Positions 1 through 8,005 of a stretch of DNA of 12,031 nt are shown here, piece after piece (the first letter of the stretch is position 1; each line of letters begins with the position of its first letter). The translations under genes and the position numbers were made by a program. Source of the DNA: JAXHLG01 sp046497225 (GTDB taxonomy: Bacteria; Patescibacteriota; Minisyncoccia; Moranbacterales; DUUL01); contig JAWOGA010000005.1 in the NCBI GenBank assembly GCA_046497225.1, forward strand, positions 1 through 12,031. Direction: 5' to 3'. Below the pieces are notes generated by a model that searched no databases, was not told the DNA's origin, and saw only the letters and a program-made list of their open reading frames with translations.

Positions 1-1
1 C

Positions 2-880
2 GGGGAGGGTAAAATTTTTGAAAAAAAATTAATCCAGGTGGTTAATGACGGCTCTTCCGACAAAACAGTTGAGCTGGCCCAAAAAGCGGGAGCTGATTTA
101 ATCGTATCCCATGAAACCAACAGGAGACTTGGGGTCACTTTCAGGACAAGCGTGGAAAACGCTCTCAAACAAGGAGTTGACATAATGGTCAATATTGACG
201 CTGACGGCCAATTTGACCCGGAAGATATACCCAAACTCATCAAGCCTATCCTACAAGGAGAATCGGATATGGTTATTGCTAATAGATTCGGTAAACACAA
301 AGCTAAAGATATACCTTGGATCAAGGACTTTCTTAATAGATTTGCCGCCGGTATCATAGGATTTTTCTTGAATCATAAAATTGATGATTTGACTTGCGGA
401 TTTAGGGCTCACAATAGAGAGGCCCTTCTAAGGTTTAATATTTCCAGCATTTTCACTTATACCCAAGAAACTATTATAGACTCCATCGGCAAAAATTTAA
501 AATTAAAGTGGGTACCGGTTGAAGTAACTTATTTTGCCGATAGGGAATCTAAAATGACTAAATCTATTTGGAAATTTATTAACAATTCCTTTAAAATAAT
601 TCTAAAGGCAATTCGGGATGTACGGCCATTAAAATTTTTCGGCTGGCCGGGATTGTTTTTCGTTTTTATTGCTCTTATTGGATTTGGATTTTTCTTCTTT
701 CAATACATCCAAAATTTTAAAATCTCTCCCTATCTGAATTATGTTTTCTTTTCTTCCATTTCCCTTCTCCTGGGCATACAATTACTAATTTTTGCCCTAA
801 TAGCCGATATGATCCGCTCTAATCGTAAAATTTCCGAAGAAATAAGCTACCATTTAAAGAAAAATAAATATTTTAAATAA
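2..880 (+). CDS. Family-2 glycosyltransferase, DPM1/polyprenyl-phosphate type, 5' partial
   Basis: Probably transfers a sugar from a nucleotide or activated donor to a polyprenyl-phosphate carrier at the inner face of the membrane. The frame is open to the left edge: codons before the internal GTG at 38 read on into the family strand ending VVNDGSSDKT. That GTG is therefore not the start, and roughly 30 N-terminal residues lie outside the window. Visible GT2 marks are VVNDGSSDKT (nucleotide-binding strand), NIDADGQFDP (the DxD metal motif) and TCGFRAHNREAL (acceptor-side segment). The C-terminal third carries two hydrophobic segments, FFGWPGLFFVFIALIGFGF and one beginning YLNYVFFSSI, followed by a lysine-rich cytoplasmic tail. 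This layout is common for DPM1-like enzymes with a membrane tail. The next gene starts 9 bases after the stop, so the two are probably co-transcribed. The class is secure; donor and acceptor are unknown. Confidence 0.9.
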   Translation, partial: GEGKIFEKKLIQVVNDGSSDKTVELAQKAGADLIVSHETNRRLGVTFRTSVENALKQGVDIMVNIDADGQFDPEDIPKLIKPILQGESDMVIANRFGKHKAKDIPWIKDFLNRFAAGIIGFFLNHKIDDLTCGFRAHNREALLRFNISSIFTYTQETIIDSIGKNLKLKWVPVEVTYFADRESKMTKSIWKFINNSFKIILKAIRDVRPLKFFGWPGLFFVFIALIGFGFFFFQYIQNFKISPYLNYVFFSSISLLLGIQLLIFALIADMIRSNRKISEEISYHLKKNKYFK

Positions 881-889
881 AGCCACTCT

Positions 890-2011
890 ATGAAAATACT
901 TTTTATTTCCCACTCTTATCCACCTACTGTGGGAGGAATTGAAAAACAGAATTATGAGCTTTCCAAAGAGTTATCCAAGATAACTAAAACTAAAATAATA
1001 GCCAACAGAAAAGGAAAAATATTTTTGCCTTTCTTTATTCCCTGGGCTTTTTTGAAATCCTTTTTTCTTATGACTAAATACGATGCTTGCCTAGTAGGTA
1101 GCGGGGTTTTAGCCCCGGTGGCAAGATTGTTAAAATTTTTCCATCCCAAAAAGAAATTCTTTTCCGTAATACATGGCTTAGATATCACCTTTTCCCAAAA
1201 AGAAGGATTTCTGCCCAAAATTTACAAAAAAATCAACATTGAATCCTTAAAAAAATTAGACAAACTCTTCGCCGTCGGGAATGCTACCATAGAAGAAGCA
1301 TTAAACGCGGGAATTGATGGAGATATTTGTAAATTTATTCCCAACGGAGTTTCCGAGGAAGATCTCAAAGAAAAGCACTCAAGAAAAGAACTGGAAGAAT
1401 TATTTGGAAAGAATTTGAAAGGAAAAAAAGTAATACTGAGATTGGCAAGATTTGTTCCCCATAAAGGCACCAGCTGGTTCATAGAAAATGTAATCCCAAA
1501 GCTTCCCTCAAATGTCGTAATGATAGCAGCCGGCAATAGAGTGGCCAAAAACACCGCCGGAGATAAAGACGACTTCCTAAACAGTGAAAAAGTTATTGTG
1601 GAAAAAAACCTGCAAGATAGGGTAAGATTAATGCCCTCCCTTCCATGGTCGGACGTAAAGATATTACTCAATACCGTTGACCTAGTAGTTTCCCCTAATA
1701 TTAAGGTTATCGGATCTATGGAAGGCTTTGGAATAAATGCCATTGAAGCCGGAATGTGCGAGAGGGTGGTATTAGCATCCAATCTAGAAGGACTCAAAGA
1801 CGCAATAAAAGAAGGCGAAAACGGCTTTTTAATAGAATCGGAACAACCAGATAGCTGGGTAAAAAAAATCAATGAAGTATTGGAACGAGGAGAAGATCAT
1901 TTAAAGAGCGTCGGTCGAAAGAGCTATGAATATGTAAAAGAAAATTACAGCTGGGAAAAAATAGCCAAACAATATTACAACGAAATGAAAAAGACCAACA
2001 TAAACAAATAA
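890..2011 (+). CDS. Family-4 glycosyltransferase (GT-B fold)
   Basis: A 373-residue retaining glycosyltransferase that probably adds a sugar to a lipid-linked or surface glycan. The N-terminal half begins MKILFISHSYPPTVGGIEK, the usual GT4 opening with a GG-x-E loop near residues 15-18. The C-terminal nucleotide-sugar domain contains ILRLARFVPHKG and EGFGINAIEAG, giving the standard EX7E pair at E278 and E286. Length matches the family. A hydrophobic stretch around residues 45-75 may contact the membrane. The ATG lies 9 bases after the preceding stop, and the leader (gccactct) has no Shine-Dalgarno sequence. Substrate cannot be read from sequence. Confidence 0.92.
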   Translation: MKILFISHSYPPTVGGIEKQNYELSKELSKITKTKIIANRKGKIFLPFFIPWAFLKSFFLMTKYDACLVGSGVLAPVARLLKFFHPKKKFFSVIHGLDITFSQKEGFLPKIYKKINIESLKKLDKLFAVGNATIEEALNAGIDGDICKFIPNGVSEEDLKEKHSRKELEELFGKNLKGKKVILRLARFVPHKGTSWFIENVIPKLPSNVVMIAAGNRVAKNTAGDKDDFLNSEKVIVEKNLQDRVRLMPSLPWSDVKILLNTVDLVVSPNIKVIGSMEGFGINAIEAGMCERVVLASNLEGLKDAIKEGENGFLIESEQPDSWVKKINEVLERGEDHLKSVGRKSYEYVKENYSWEKIAKQYYNEMKKTNINK

Positions 2012-2180
2012 TAAAAAATGGTTTTGATGTCTCGCCGATTGACACCAAAAACTATTTTCTTTTTACTTAATTTTAGTTAAAATAACACCTCAAGAACTAA
2101 GTATTTCTTTGGAATCAATAATTTTAAAACGATTAGAAACTAGGGATCTTGTAATATAAAATTTATTCAGCAGCTATTTT
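2012..2180 (+). promoter_or_regulatory. Longest gap of the glycan gene set; weak hairpin and possible promoter
   Basis: This 169-base gap splits the glycosyltransferase pair from the next genes. Arms at 2020-2031 and 2041-2052 pair over 12 positions with two mismatches around a 9-base loop, and T-rich sequence (tattttcttttt) follows, so a weak terminator is possible. The right arm overlaps TTGACA at 2039-2044. TTTACT lies 17 bases downstream at 2062-2067 and matches the -10 consensus at 4 of 6 positions, so the same segment could instead be a promoter for the gene at 2181. Only a 20-codon ATG frame (2018-2080) is present, which I do not call. Neither reading is certain. Confidence 0.35.
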
Positions 2181-4133
2181 ATGGAAATAATCCTAGAATT
2201 ATTAAAACTTAATTTTGCTTTAATTTTCCTGCTTTTTCTGCCGGGTTATTTTGCCTTGAAGGCATTGTTTCCAAAAAATAATTTTTTTAGTCCAGCCGGA
2301 GAAATCACCGTGTCTTTTGGTTTTAGTATTGTTATTTCAAATTTTTTAATGATGTTTATAGATAGAATGGGGCTGAAGATAAGCGCCTCAAATGTCTTTT
2401 TAGCCTTCTTGGTTTTCACGGGTCTAACAGCTTTAATTTACTTCAAGAGAAAAGAAAGAAAGAAATCCGTAAAAAACCGGGAAATTAACTTCTCGAAAGG
2501 ATGGATGGCTTTTTTCTCCATACTAATTTTGTCGATTTATGCCAGATTGATATATTTAACACCCAAAATAATTCCCCACACCACGGATTCCGGTCATCAT
2601 ATGTACTGGGTTCAACATATTCTTGATTTTGCACGTCTTCCTGATTATGGAATTCCGGATGTTATTATCGGGGAACATATTATCTTTGCTGCCATAGCCT
2701 CCTTATCGGGACTGGGAATAGTAAACGCTTTGCCGGCTATTGTTTTGTTTTTAATTAACATTTTTTCTTTATTCGCTATTTTCTTATTGGCATACCAACT
2801 CTCTAAATTCTGGTTTTCCCAAAAAAATTCTTTCACGATAGGCCTCTTGGCAATGTTCGCTATCGGAGTTTTATATGCAATTTCTTCACCTCAAGCCAAA
2901 TACATAAACGGGGGAGTGGTAGGAAATATGATGGGAGGATTATTTATTCCGCTCTCTCTTTATCTTTTCGCTAAAGCATTAGAAAGAAAAAATCAAGCTC
3001 TTTCGGCTTTAGGTGTTCTCTTTATCGGAAACTTGGCTTATACTCATCATTTATCAACTTTCGTTTATTTATACGTTATAGCGGGGTTATTCTTGGCTTT
3101 TGGTTTGTTTTTTTTGATTTTAATTACCCGAGGAGGGAAAATAAAAGATTTTTGGAGCAAATTAAATATTATTATTAATCTTAAGTCTTTCTTAACCGGA
3201 ATATTTTTAATTCTTTTTGTTTTCATAATAAGAGTTCCCTCTTATTTAAACCCTTCGGCTATTGACACCGCCGTAGGAAGCCCGTCTAAGTCCACAAGAA
3301 CAGGAATGGAGTTAAGTGATTTAATTTTATCCACAGGGCCTTGGCGATTTTTCTATTCCGTTCTGGCTAGTCTCTTCTTGTTTGGAATAATTTTTTTAAC
3401 TATAAACAAAAAAACGGCTATAAATAAATTTGCAAATAAGTTTTTTTATTTGAAAATAAAAGATAATGTATTAGCGGGAATTTCGGCTTGTGTAGCATTG
3501 GCGTGGTTTTGGATGATTTTTGCCATGAGCAGTTTTCCGGATCTACTCAAAATAGACATACCCTCCGGAAGAATAGCCAACTATTTAACTTATCCATCAG
3601 CTCTTCTCAGCGTTATTGGTATTTTTTTCTTAATAAAACCGGTAGTCAAAAGACTTCCGCAAGTTGCCTTCATTTTCTTTTTTTTGATAATCTCTACCGG
3701 GATCATCTCCGGATCTGCTGATATTTCTGAATTTTACCCCGAAAACAGTAAAAAAGAATCTGAAATGTATGCGGAGACATTCAAAGCCTCTCAATATCTA
3801 AAAGAAAAAACTACTGAAGAAGAAGTTATTTTGAAAGATCATGTTTATCTGCCGGCTGATTCTTGGGTTAAAGTCTTTTTGATGAGAGGATATGAAAGAC
3901 CTTTATCCAGAGCATTATTAAAGAGATACGACGATCCGGTTAAAGACAGAGAAACCTGCACCAGAGATATGATAGCCATTCCCGACACAGAAACGGGAAA
4001 AAATTGCTTCGAGGAGACTTCTACAAAATATATTATCCTAAGAAACGGATACGACACCCAGCAATTTGAAAAATCGGAAAATTTCTCCAAATTATATGCC
4101 AGCGAAAATGTAGTTATTTATCAAAAAAATTAA
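2181..4133 (+). CDS. Large polytopic membrane protein, GT-C glycosyltransferase-like
   Basis: A 650-residue protein with about 13-15 predicted membrane segments and a soluble C-terminal domain of some 120 residues, expected outside the membrane. The architecture resembles GT-C enzymes, which use polyprenyl-linked donors. The first long loop holds HTTDSGHHMYW, with H133, D136, H139 and H140. An acidic residue with histidines in that loop is the kind of site expected for a GT-C catalytic base. A second histidine pair occurs in LAYTHHLSTF. The tail has the segments ASQYLKEKTTEEEVILKDHV and SKLYASENVVIYQ, a pattern often seen at the ends of GT-C-like proteins. The following small anchored protein starts 10 bases downstream. 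The topology is clear; the enzymatic role is inferred from fold-like features. An uncharacterised DUF membrane family is the alternative. Confidence 0.7.
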   Translation: MEIILELLKLNFALIFLLFLPGYFALKALFPKNNFFSPAGEITVSFGFSIVISNFLMMFIDRMGLKISASNVFLAFLVFTGLTALIYFKRKERKKSVKNREINFSKGWMAFFSILILSIYARLIYLTPKIIPHTTDSGHHMYWVQHILDFARLPDYGIPDVIIGEHIIFAAIASLSGLGIVNALPAIVLFLINIFSLFAIFLLAYQLSKFWFSQKNSFTIGLLAMFAIGVLYAISSPQAKYINGGVVGNMMGGLFIPLSLYLFAKALERKNQALSALGVLFIGNLAYTHHLSTFVYLYVIAGLFLAFGLFFLILITRGGKIKDFWSKLNIIINLKSFLTGIFLILFVFIIRVPSYLNPSAIDTAVGSPSKSTRTGMELSDLILSTGPWRFFYSVLASLFLFGIIFLTINKKTAINKFANKFFYLKIKDNVLAGISACVALAWFWMIFAMSSFPDLLKIDIPSGRIANYLTYPSALLSVIGIFFLIKPVVKRLPQVAFIFFFLIISTGIISGSADISEFYPENSKKESEMYAETFKASQYLKEKTTEEEVILKDHVYLPADSWVKVFLMRGYERPLSRALLKRYDDPVKDRETCTRDMIAIPDTETGKNCFEETSTKYIILRNGYDTQQFEKSENFSKLYASENVVIYQKN

Positions 4134-4143
4134 ACCCTCTCTT

Positions 4144-4563
4144 ATGAAAAAAAGTTTTTTTTACGTTTCTCTTGCCGCATTGATTATTTTTTCAATTTCG
4201 TTCTTGTATTACCAGGAGAAGAAGCAAAGAACCGAAGCGGGCAACAAATACACCATAACAACCTTTTCCACCACAAAAAACAACTACAACCCCGAAAACA
4301 AAGAAACTCGAGAAGTTTTTAATCTTTTAATTGAAAATAGTTCCGAAAAAGAACAACAATACAATGTAGCGCTTTTAAAAAACGATTCCCCTCTGGGAAA
4401 CAAAAAAGTCAAAATCCCCGCCCAATCCAGAAAAATAATTGAAATATCGGATGATACGGCGCAAAAAATAACTAGAGATTCGCGCGATTCCTTCAAATAT
4501 GAAGCAAAAATATCCTGGAACGACAACTCAAGATCTATTTACAAAAAAATTTATATCGACTAA
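4144..4563 (+). CDS. Small membrane-anchored protein with an extracytoplasmic beta-rich domain
   Basis: A 139-residue protein with one N-terminal membrane segment at about residues 5-22 (FFYVSLAALIIFSISFLYY) and no lipobox cysteine, so it should remain tethered with the rest outside. The remainder alternates short hydrophobic and polar strands, for example REVFNLLIENSSEKEQQYNV and KVKIPAQSRKIIEIS. That pattern fits an immunoglobulin-like or CARDB/DUF1616-like beta-sandwich. It starts 10 bases after the GT-C-like gene and probably shares its transcript, so a partner or accessory role for that enzyme is reasonable. The leader is ccctcttATG with no Shine-Dalgarno. No enzymatic motif is visible and the family is not firmly recognised. 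Confidence 0.65.
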   Translation: MKKSFFYVSLAALIIFSISFLYYQEKKQRTEAGNKYTITTFSTTKNNYNPENKETREVFNLLIENSSEKEQQYNVALLKNDSPLGNKKVKIPAQSRKIIEISDDTAQKITRDSRDSFKYEAKISWNDNSRSIYKKIYID

Positions 4564-4626
4564 ACTTCTCTTTCATCCTTAGAGCAGTCTCAGAAATATA
4601 TTTAATTCAAGAAATTATCAAAATCA

Positions 4627-5769
4627 ATGAAAAAAATTCTTTTATTTACTCGCCCGTTAAATCCCCCCTGGGATGAGGCTTCTAAAAATCTCGCTTATGA
4701 AATCGCTACCAAAAGCCAAAGAGAAAACTTGGCTTTTGATGTTTTTTCCTCATCCAATTCCCCGGAAGCGGAAAAATTCAAGACGGAGAAAATTCATCAA
4801 AGAAAAATCTACAAAAAGAACCAGTTTGATGCCGTGGAAAAATTCAGACTGATAACAAGTTTTTTATTTACCAAAATTAAGGCTGACATCGTCCATTTCT
4901 TATTCACCCCTCGACCCCTCACTTCTTTTATAATTAAATTCAGACTACTCTTTTCTAAAACAAAAACCATCCAAACCATCGCCACTATTTCAAAAAAACA
5001 CCTTCAAAACAAAAAAAGACTCCGGAAAATATTATTCGCCGATACAATAGTAGCCCAGTCCGATTACACTTTCAAAAAAATCAAAAAGCAGGGCTTCCAA
5101 AACTTGGAATTAATTTATCCCGGAGTCGATTTGAAAAAATTTCATCCGGGAGAAAAAAATCCGGCTTTATTAAAAGAAAACGGGATTAAAAAAAATGATT
5201 TTGTTGTTCTTTTTGCCGGAGAATACACAAGACTCAAGGCTATTGACGATATAATGCAAGCCTTTCAGAAAATATACAGGGAAAAGAGCAACCAAGACGT
5301 TAAGCTGATTTTAGCTTGCAGAATTAAATCCCCTCAAGATAAAATAAAGAAAGAGCAGATAATTGAACTTTCTAAAAAACAAGGATTCTTTAAACAAATT
5401 ATTTTCAAAGAAACAGTAGAAAATATGGCAGATCTTTACCGCCTATCCGACCTCAATATTTTCCCCGTCCGAGAGATGACAGGAAAATTTGATATTCCCC
5501 TGGCTTTAGTGGAAGCGATGGCTTGCAAAAAACCGGTAATAGTCTCCGATATTAAAGTTCTCCAAGAATTTATAGGCGATGAGAAAACCGGAATAATAAC
5601 TCCCAAGGCTAATCCGGCAAAGCTAAAAGAAAACATTTTAAACGTTAAAAACAACAAACTGTTAAGAAAAAAGATCTCCGAAATCGGATTTGATTTCGCA
5701 AAAGAAAATTTTGACATTGAAAAAAACATTAAAAAATATCATCAATTATACCAAAATTTTAACAAATAA
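4627..5769 (+). CDS. Family-4-like glycosyltransferase with atypical EX7E site
   Basis: A 380-residue GT-B glycosyltransferase. The N-terminal domain opens MKKILLFTRPLNPPWDEASK. The C-terminal domain has VVLFAGEYTRLKAIDDIMQA and FDIPLALVEAMACKKPVIVS. The usual EX7E motif keeps its second glutamate (E296), but position 288, where the first should be, is phenylalanine within GKFDIPLAL. This FDIPLA variant may be a recognisable GT4 subgroup rather than decay, since everything around it is intact. IYPGVDLKKFHPG is the ordinary interdomain signature. The start follows a 63-base gap without a Shine-Dalgarno. The RtcB-like gene begins 9 bases after the stop. It probably acts in the same glycan pathway; substrate unknown. 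Confidence 0.88.
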   Translation: MKKILLFTRPLNPPWDEASKNLAYEIATKSQRENLAFDVFSSSNSPEAEKFKTEKIHQRKIYKKNQFDAVEKFRLITSFLFTKIKADIVHFLFTPRPLTSFIIKFRLLFSKTKTIQTIATISKKHLQNKKRLRKILFADTIVAQSDYTFKKIKKQGFQNLELIYPGVDLKKFHPGEKNPALLKENGIKKNDFVVLFAGEYTRLKAIDDIMQAFQKIYREKSNQDVKLILACRIKSPQDKIKKEQIIELSKKQGFFKQIIFKETVENMADLYRLSDLNIFPVREMTGKFDIPLALVEAMACKKPVIVSDIKVLQEFIGDEKTGIITPKANPAKLKENILNVKNNKLLRKKISEIGFDFAKENFDIEKNIKKYHQLYQNFNK

Positions 5770-5778
5770 TTTTTCATT

Positions 5779-7272
5779 ATGTATACCATCAAAAAGGAAT
5801 CTCAGCACAAACAAATCATGCAACCTCAAGATAAACAAGGACTGTCTACTATTTTTCACGTCGCCGATGAATTAATGCCGGAAGATGACAGTTATGAAAA
5901 ATTGCTTAATATCTCCAAAAATAAAAATGTTTTTCATCACATTGCCGCTTTAACTGATATTCATTCCAAACCCGGCAGAAAGAATCCCACCGGTTCCGTT
6001 GTTGCCACCGAAGGCGTTTTAATGCCTCAGTTAAACGATTCCGCTCCTAACTGCGGAATGAGAATGATGAAAACTCCTTTTTTCAAAAATGACTTCAGTG
6101 AAGAAAAAATAGATGAACTTTTTCAAGAATTATCCAAAACCATTCCAACCAAAAGCTACTTGGGCACCTTTCTTGACCATGAGACTATTCTGAATATTTC
6201 AAGCCGGGGAGTTGAGCCTTTACTAGAAAAACTGGGCAAGGATAAATCTGAATTGGAAAACATTTTATTAAAAGGCAACATGTTTGGAGAAGAAAAAATT
6301 ACCAAAAAAGAACTTTTTGAATCTCTTCCCCGTTTGTTTTTTAGAATAGCGCAAGGGCGACTCGGTATTCTAGGAGCCGCCGGTAATCATTTCCTGGATC
6401 TATTACTTGTTGAAGATATTCTGGACGAGAAAAACGCTAAAAAACTTGGAGTGGCAAAGGACCAATACGTGCTACTAATGCATACAGGCTCGGGAATGTT
6501 CGGTCAATATGCCAGCTATTTCTATATGCCCAAAAAGAAGGAACACCTCAGTCAAAAATTTGTATATGAACTTGCCCGCAAAACTTTTTTGAAAAATAAC
6601 ATTGGGTGGCATAAAACCTTGAAAAAAGATTTACCCGCCTACGAAAATAAAGATGCATTTTTTACTATAAGTGAAAACTCTGAACTCAAAAAACATTTTT
6701 TGGTGGCCCATAATGCGGCAGCTAATCACGGATTTGCCAATAGGGCTTTATTGCAAATAAAGATTGAGGAGACTATAAATAAAGTTTTCGGGAAAAAGGA
6801 ATCCTTGCCTTTGGTGTATGATATGAGTCACATTTCTATTATGAAAGAAAATCATTTTGGAAAAAATGTTTGGGTCCATAGAAATGGTTCTGTTAGAGCT
6901 TTCGGTCCGAAAAAAATGAAGGGCATTAAACTTTATGAAGAAACCGGTGAACCTGTTTTTGTACCATCTTCTATGAGCACTCCCGCCTATCTAGGAGTAG
7001 CCACCGACCAAAATGAAAGTACTTTCTTCTCTGCTCCTCATGGAACAGGAAAATCGGGAAAAGAAACTTCCGAGGTCCCCAAAAACCGAGATGAATTGAT
7101 TCAAAAAATGGACAGTAAAAAAGTTAGACTTTACAATGGAAAATCCAAGGGTATTATCAATCAAGATTCCTCCCGCTACAAAAATATAGAACCGGCTATT
7201 GAGGGAATGAAAAATAATGGAGTGATGAATCCCGTGGCTAAAATGAGACCCGTGGCTGTTTTAATGGCATAA
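5779..7272 (+). CDS. rtcB: Divergent RtcB-family protein (RNA 3'-phosphate ligase homologue)
   Basis: RtcB joins RNA 3'-phosphate or 2',3'-cyclic phosphate ends to 5'-OH ends using GTP and Mn2+. This 497-residue protein covers the whole family length. Retained features are the metal-binding Cys in NCGMR (C92), GNHF (H204), the His of HTGS (H235), the His of YDMSH (H351), VHRNGSVRAF, and the guanylylated His in HGTGK (H421). Several near-invariant positions differ by my alignment from memory: the metal-ligand Asp three residues before C92 is Ala89; the Arg four residues after H235 is Gly239; the Asn after H351 is Ile352; HGAGR reads HGTGK; and the C-terminal Lys of the usual IKG ending is Met496. 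The protein is intact with no frameshift, so this looks like a separate branch, possibly with altered chemistry. It sits 9 bases after a glycosyltransferase; no archease gene is near. M14 is an alternative start. Confidence 0.88.
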   Translation: MYTIKKESQHKQIMQPQDKQGLSTIFHVADELMPEDDSYEKLLNISKNKNVFHHIAALTDIHSKPGRKNPTGSVVATEGVLMPQLNDSAPNCGMRMMKTPFFKNDFSEEKIDELFQELSKTIPTKSYLGTFLDHETILNISSRGVEPLLEKLGKDKSELENILLKGNMFGEEKITKKELFESLPRLFFRIAQGRLGILGAAGNHFLDLLLVEDILDEKNAKKLGVAKDQYVLLMHTGSGMFGQYASYFYMPKKKEHLSQKFVYELARKTFLKNNIGWHKTLKKDLPAYENKDAFFTISENSELKKHFLVAHNAAANHGFANRALLQIKIEETINKVFGKKESLPLVYDMSHISIMKENHFGKNVWVHRNGSVRAFGPKKMKGIKLYEETGEPVFVPSSMSTPAYLGVATDQNESTFFSAPHGTGKSGKETSEVPKNRDELIQKMDSKKVRLYNGKSKGIINQDSSRYKNIEPAIEGMKNNGVMNPVAKMRPVAVLMA

Positions 7273-7354
7273 ATAGACAAAAATTAAAAAACGAGGAATA
7301 AAATAGGGTTTTTCAAGAAAATAATATAAATTTAACAACACAACTTTAAAAAAT

Positions 7355-7954
7355 ATGAAACTTATAACTATTTCCGGTTTAGATGGATCCGGCAAGTCTA
7401 CTCAAGTAGAGCTGCTGGAGAAAAAACTTAAAAAGAAAGGGTTTAATATTTACAGATTTCACGTTATCAGTTTTTCTCTTGCCAATAAAATTCTAAAACC
7501 CGGAAAAAATAATCCCGGGGAGGCAAAGTCAAAAACAGCAGCAAGTAAAAGAAGTATTTTTTTAAGAAAAATTTCTCTTTTAATAGACATCTTTAGGTTT
7601 CGCCATTTTTATTTAATGAAAAATTATCGTAAAAAATATGATTTTATTTTGGCAGATCGTTACTTTTACGACCAAATAGCCAATATCAAATTCCTGGAAA
7701 ACAATGCTTGCAAGAAAATTCCTTTATGGCAAAAAATAGCGGAAAAATACACTGTAAATCCTCATCAAAGCATTTATCTAAAAATAACCCCGGAAGAAAT
7801 CTTAAAAAGAGATCGCGAAATAGAACAGGGTCGAGAATATTTGCTTAAAAAAGGAAAAATTTATGAAAAATTTGCCACTAGATGGAATCTTAGAGTCCTA
7901 GATGCTTCTCAGGACAAAAAAACAATTCACAAAAAAATAAACGAATACATTTAA
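7355..7954 (+). CDS. Thymidylate kinase-like P-loop kinase
   Basis: A 199-residue protein of the nucleoside-monophosphate kinase fold, close to the normal length of dTMP kinase. Walker A is GLDGSGKST at residues 8-16, followed by Q17 as in thymidylate kinases. The substrate-side DRY motif is at 101-103 (ILADRYFYDQI). A basic LID-like segment follows, RDREIEQGREYLLKKG, before a helix that often closes these proteins. It could be the cell's dTMP kinase, but its place between RtcB and a flippase in a glycan gene set fits equally well with the thymidylate-kinase-like group of uncertain substrate. Start ATG chosen because Walker A follows at the normal distance; no Shine-Dalgarno is present in the 82-base gap. 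Confidence 0.82.
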   Translation: MKLITISGLDGSGKSTQVELLEKKLKKKGFNIYRFHVISFSLANKILKPGKNNPGEAKSKTAASKRSIFLRKISLLIDIFRFRHFYLMKNYRKKYDFILADRYFYDQIANIKFLENNACKKIPLWQKIAEKYTVNPHQSIYLKITPEEILKRDREIEQGREYLLKKGKIYEKFATRWNLRVLDASQDKKTIHKKINEYI

Positions 7955-8005
7955 ATGCCGCTAATTTTATCCTTTGTTTTACTCTAATAATTAACACCTC
8001 TTGTG

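Noticed and set aside
38..40. GTG at 38 as the start of the first glycosyltransferase
   Set aside because: The frame is open upstream to the edge and this codon is inside the conserved VVNDGSSDKT strand, so the gene is cut by the window.
952..1872. Long minus-strand open frames opposite the first GT4 gene
   Set aside because: They lie wholly within a well-supported plus-strand glycosyltransferase and show no family motif.
2018..2080. A 20-codon ATG frame in the gap before the GT-C-like gene
   Set aside because: It is very short, lacks a ribosome site, and coincides with hairpin and promoter-like sequence.
2064..2085. Small palindrome attttagttaaaat
   Set aside because: The loop would be two bases and the arms are all A/T; expected by chance in this composition.
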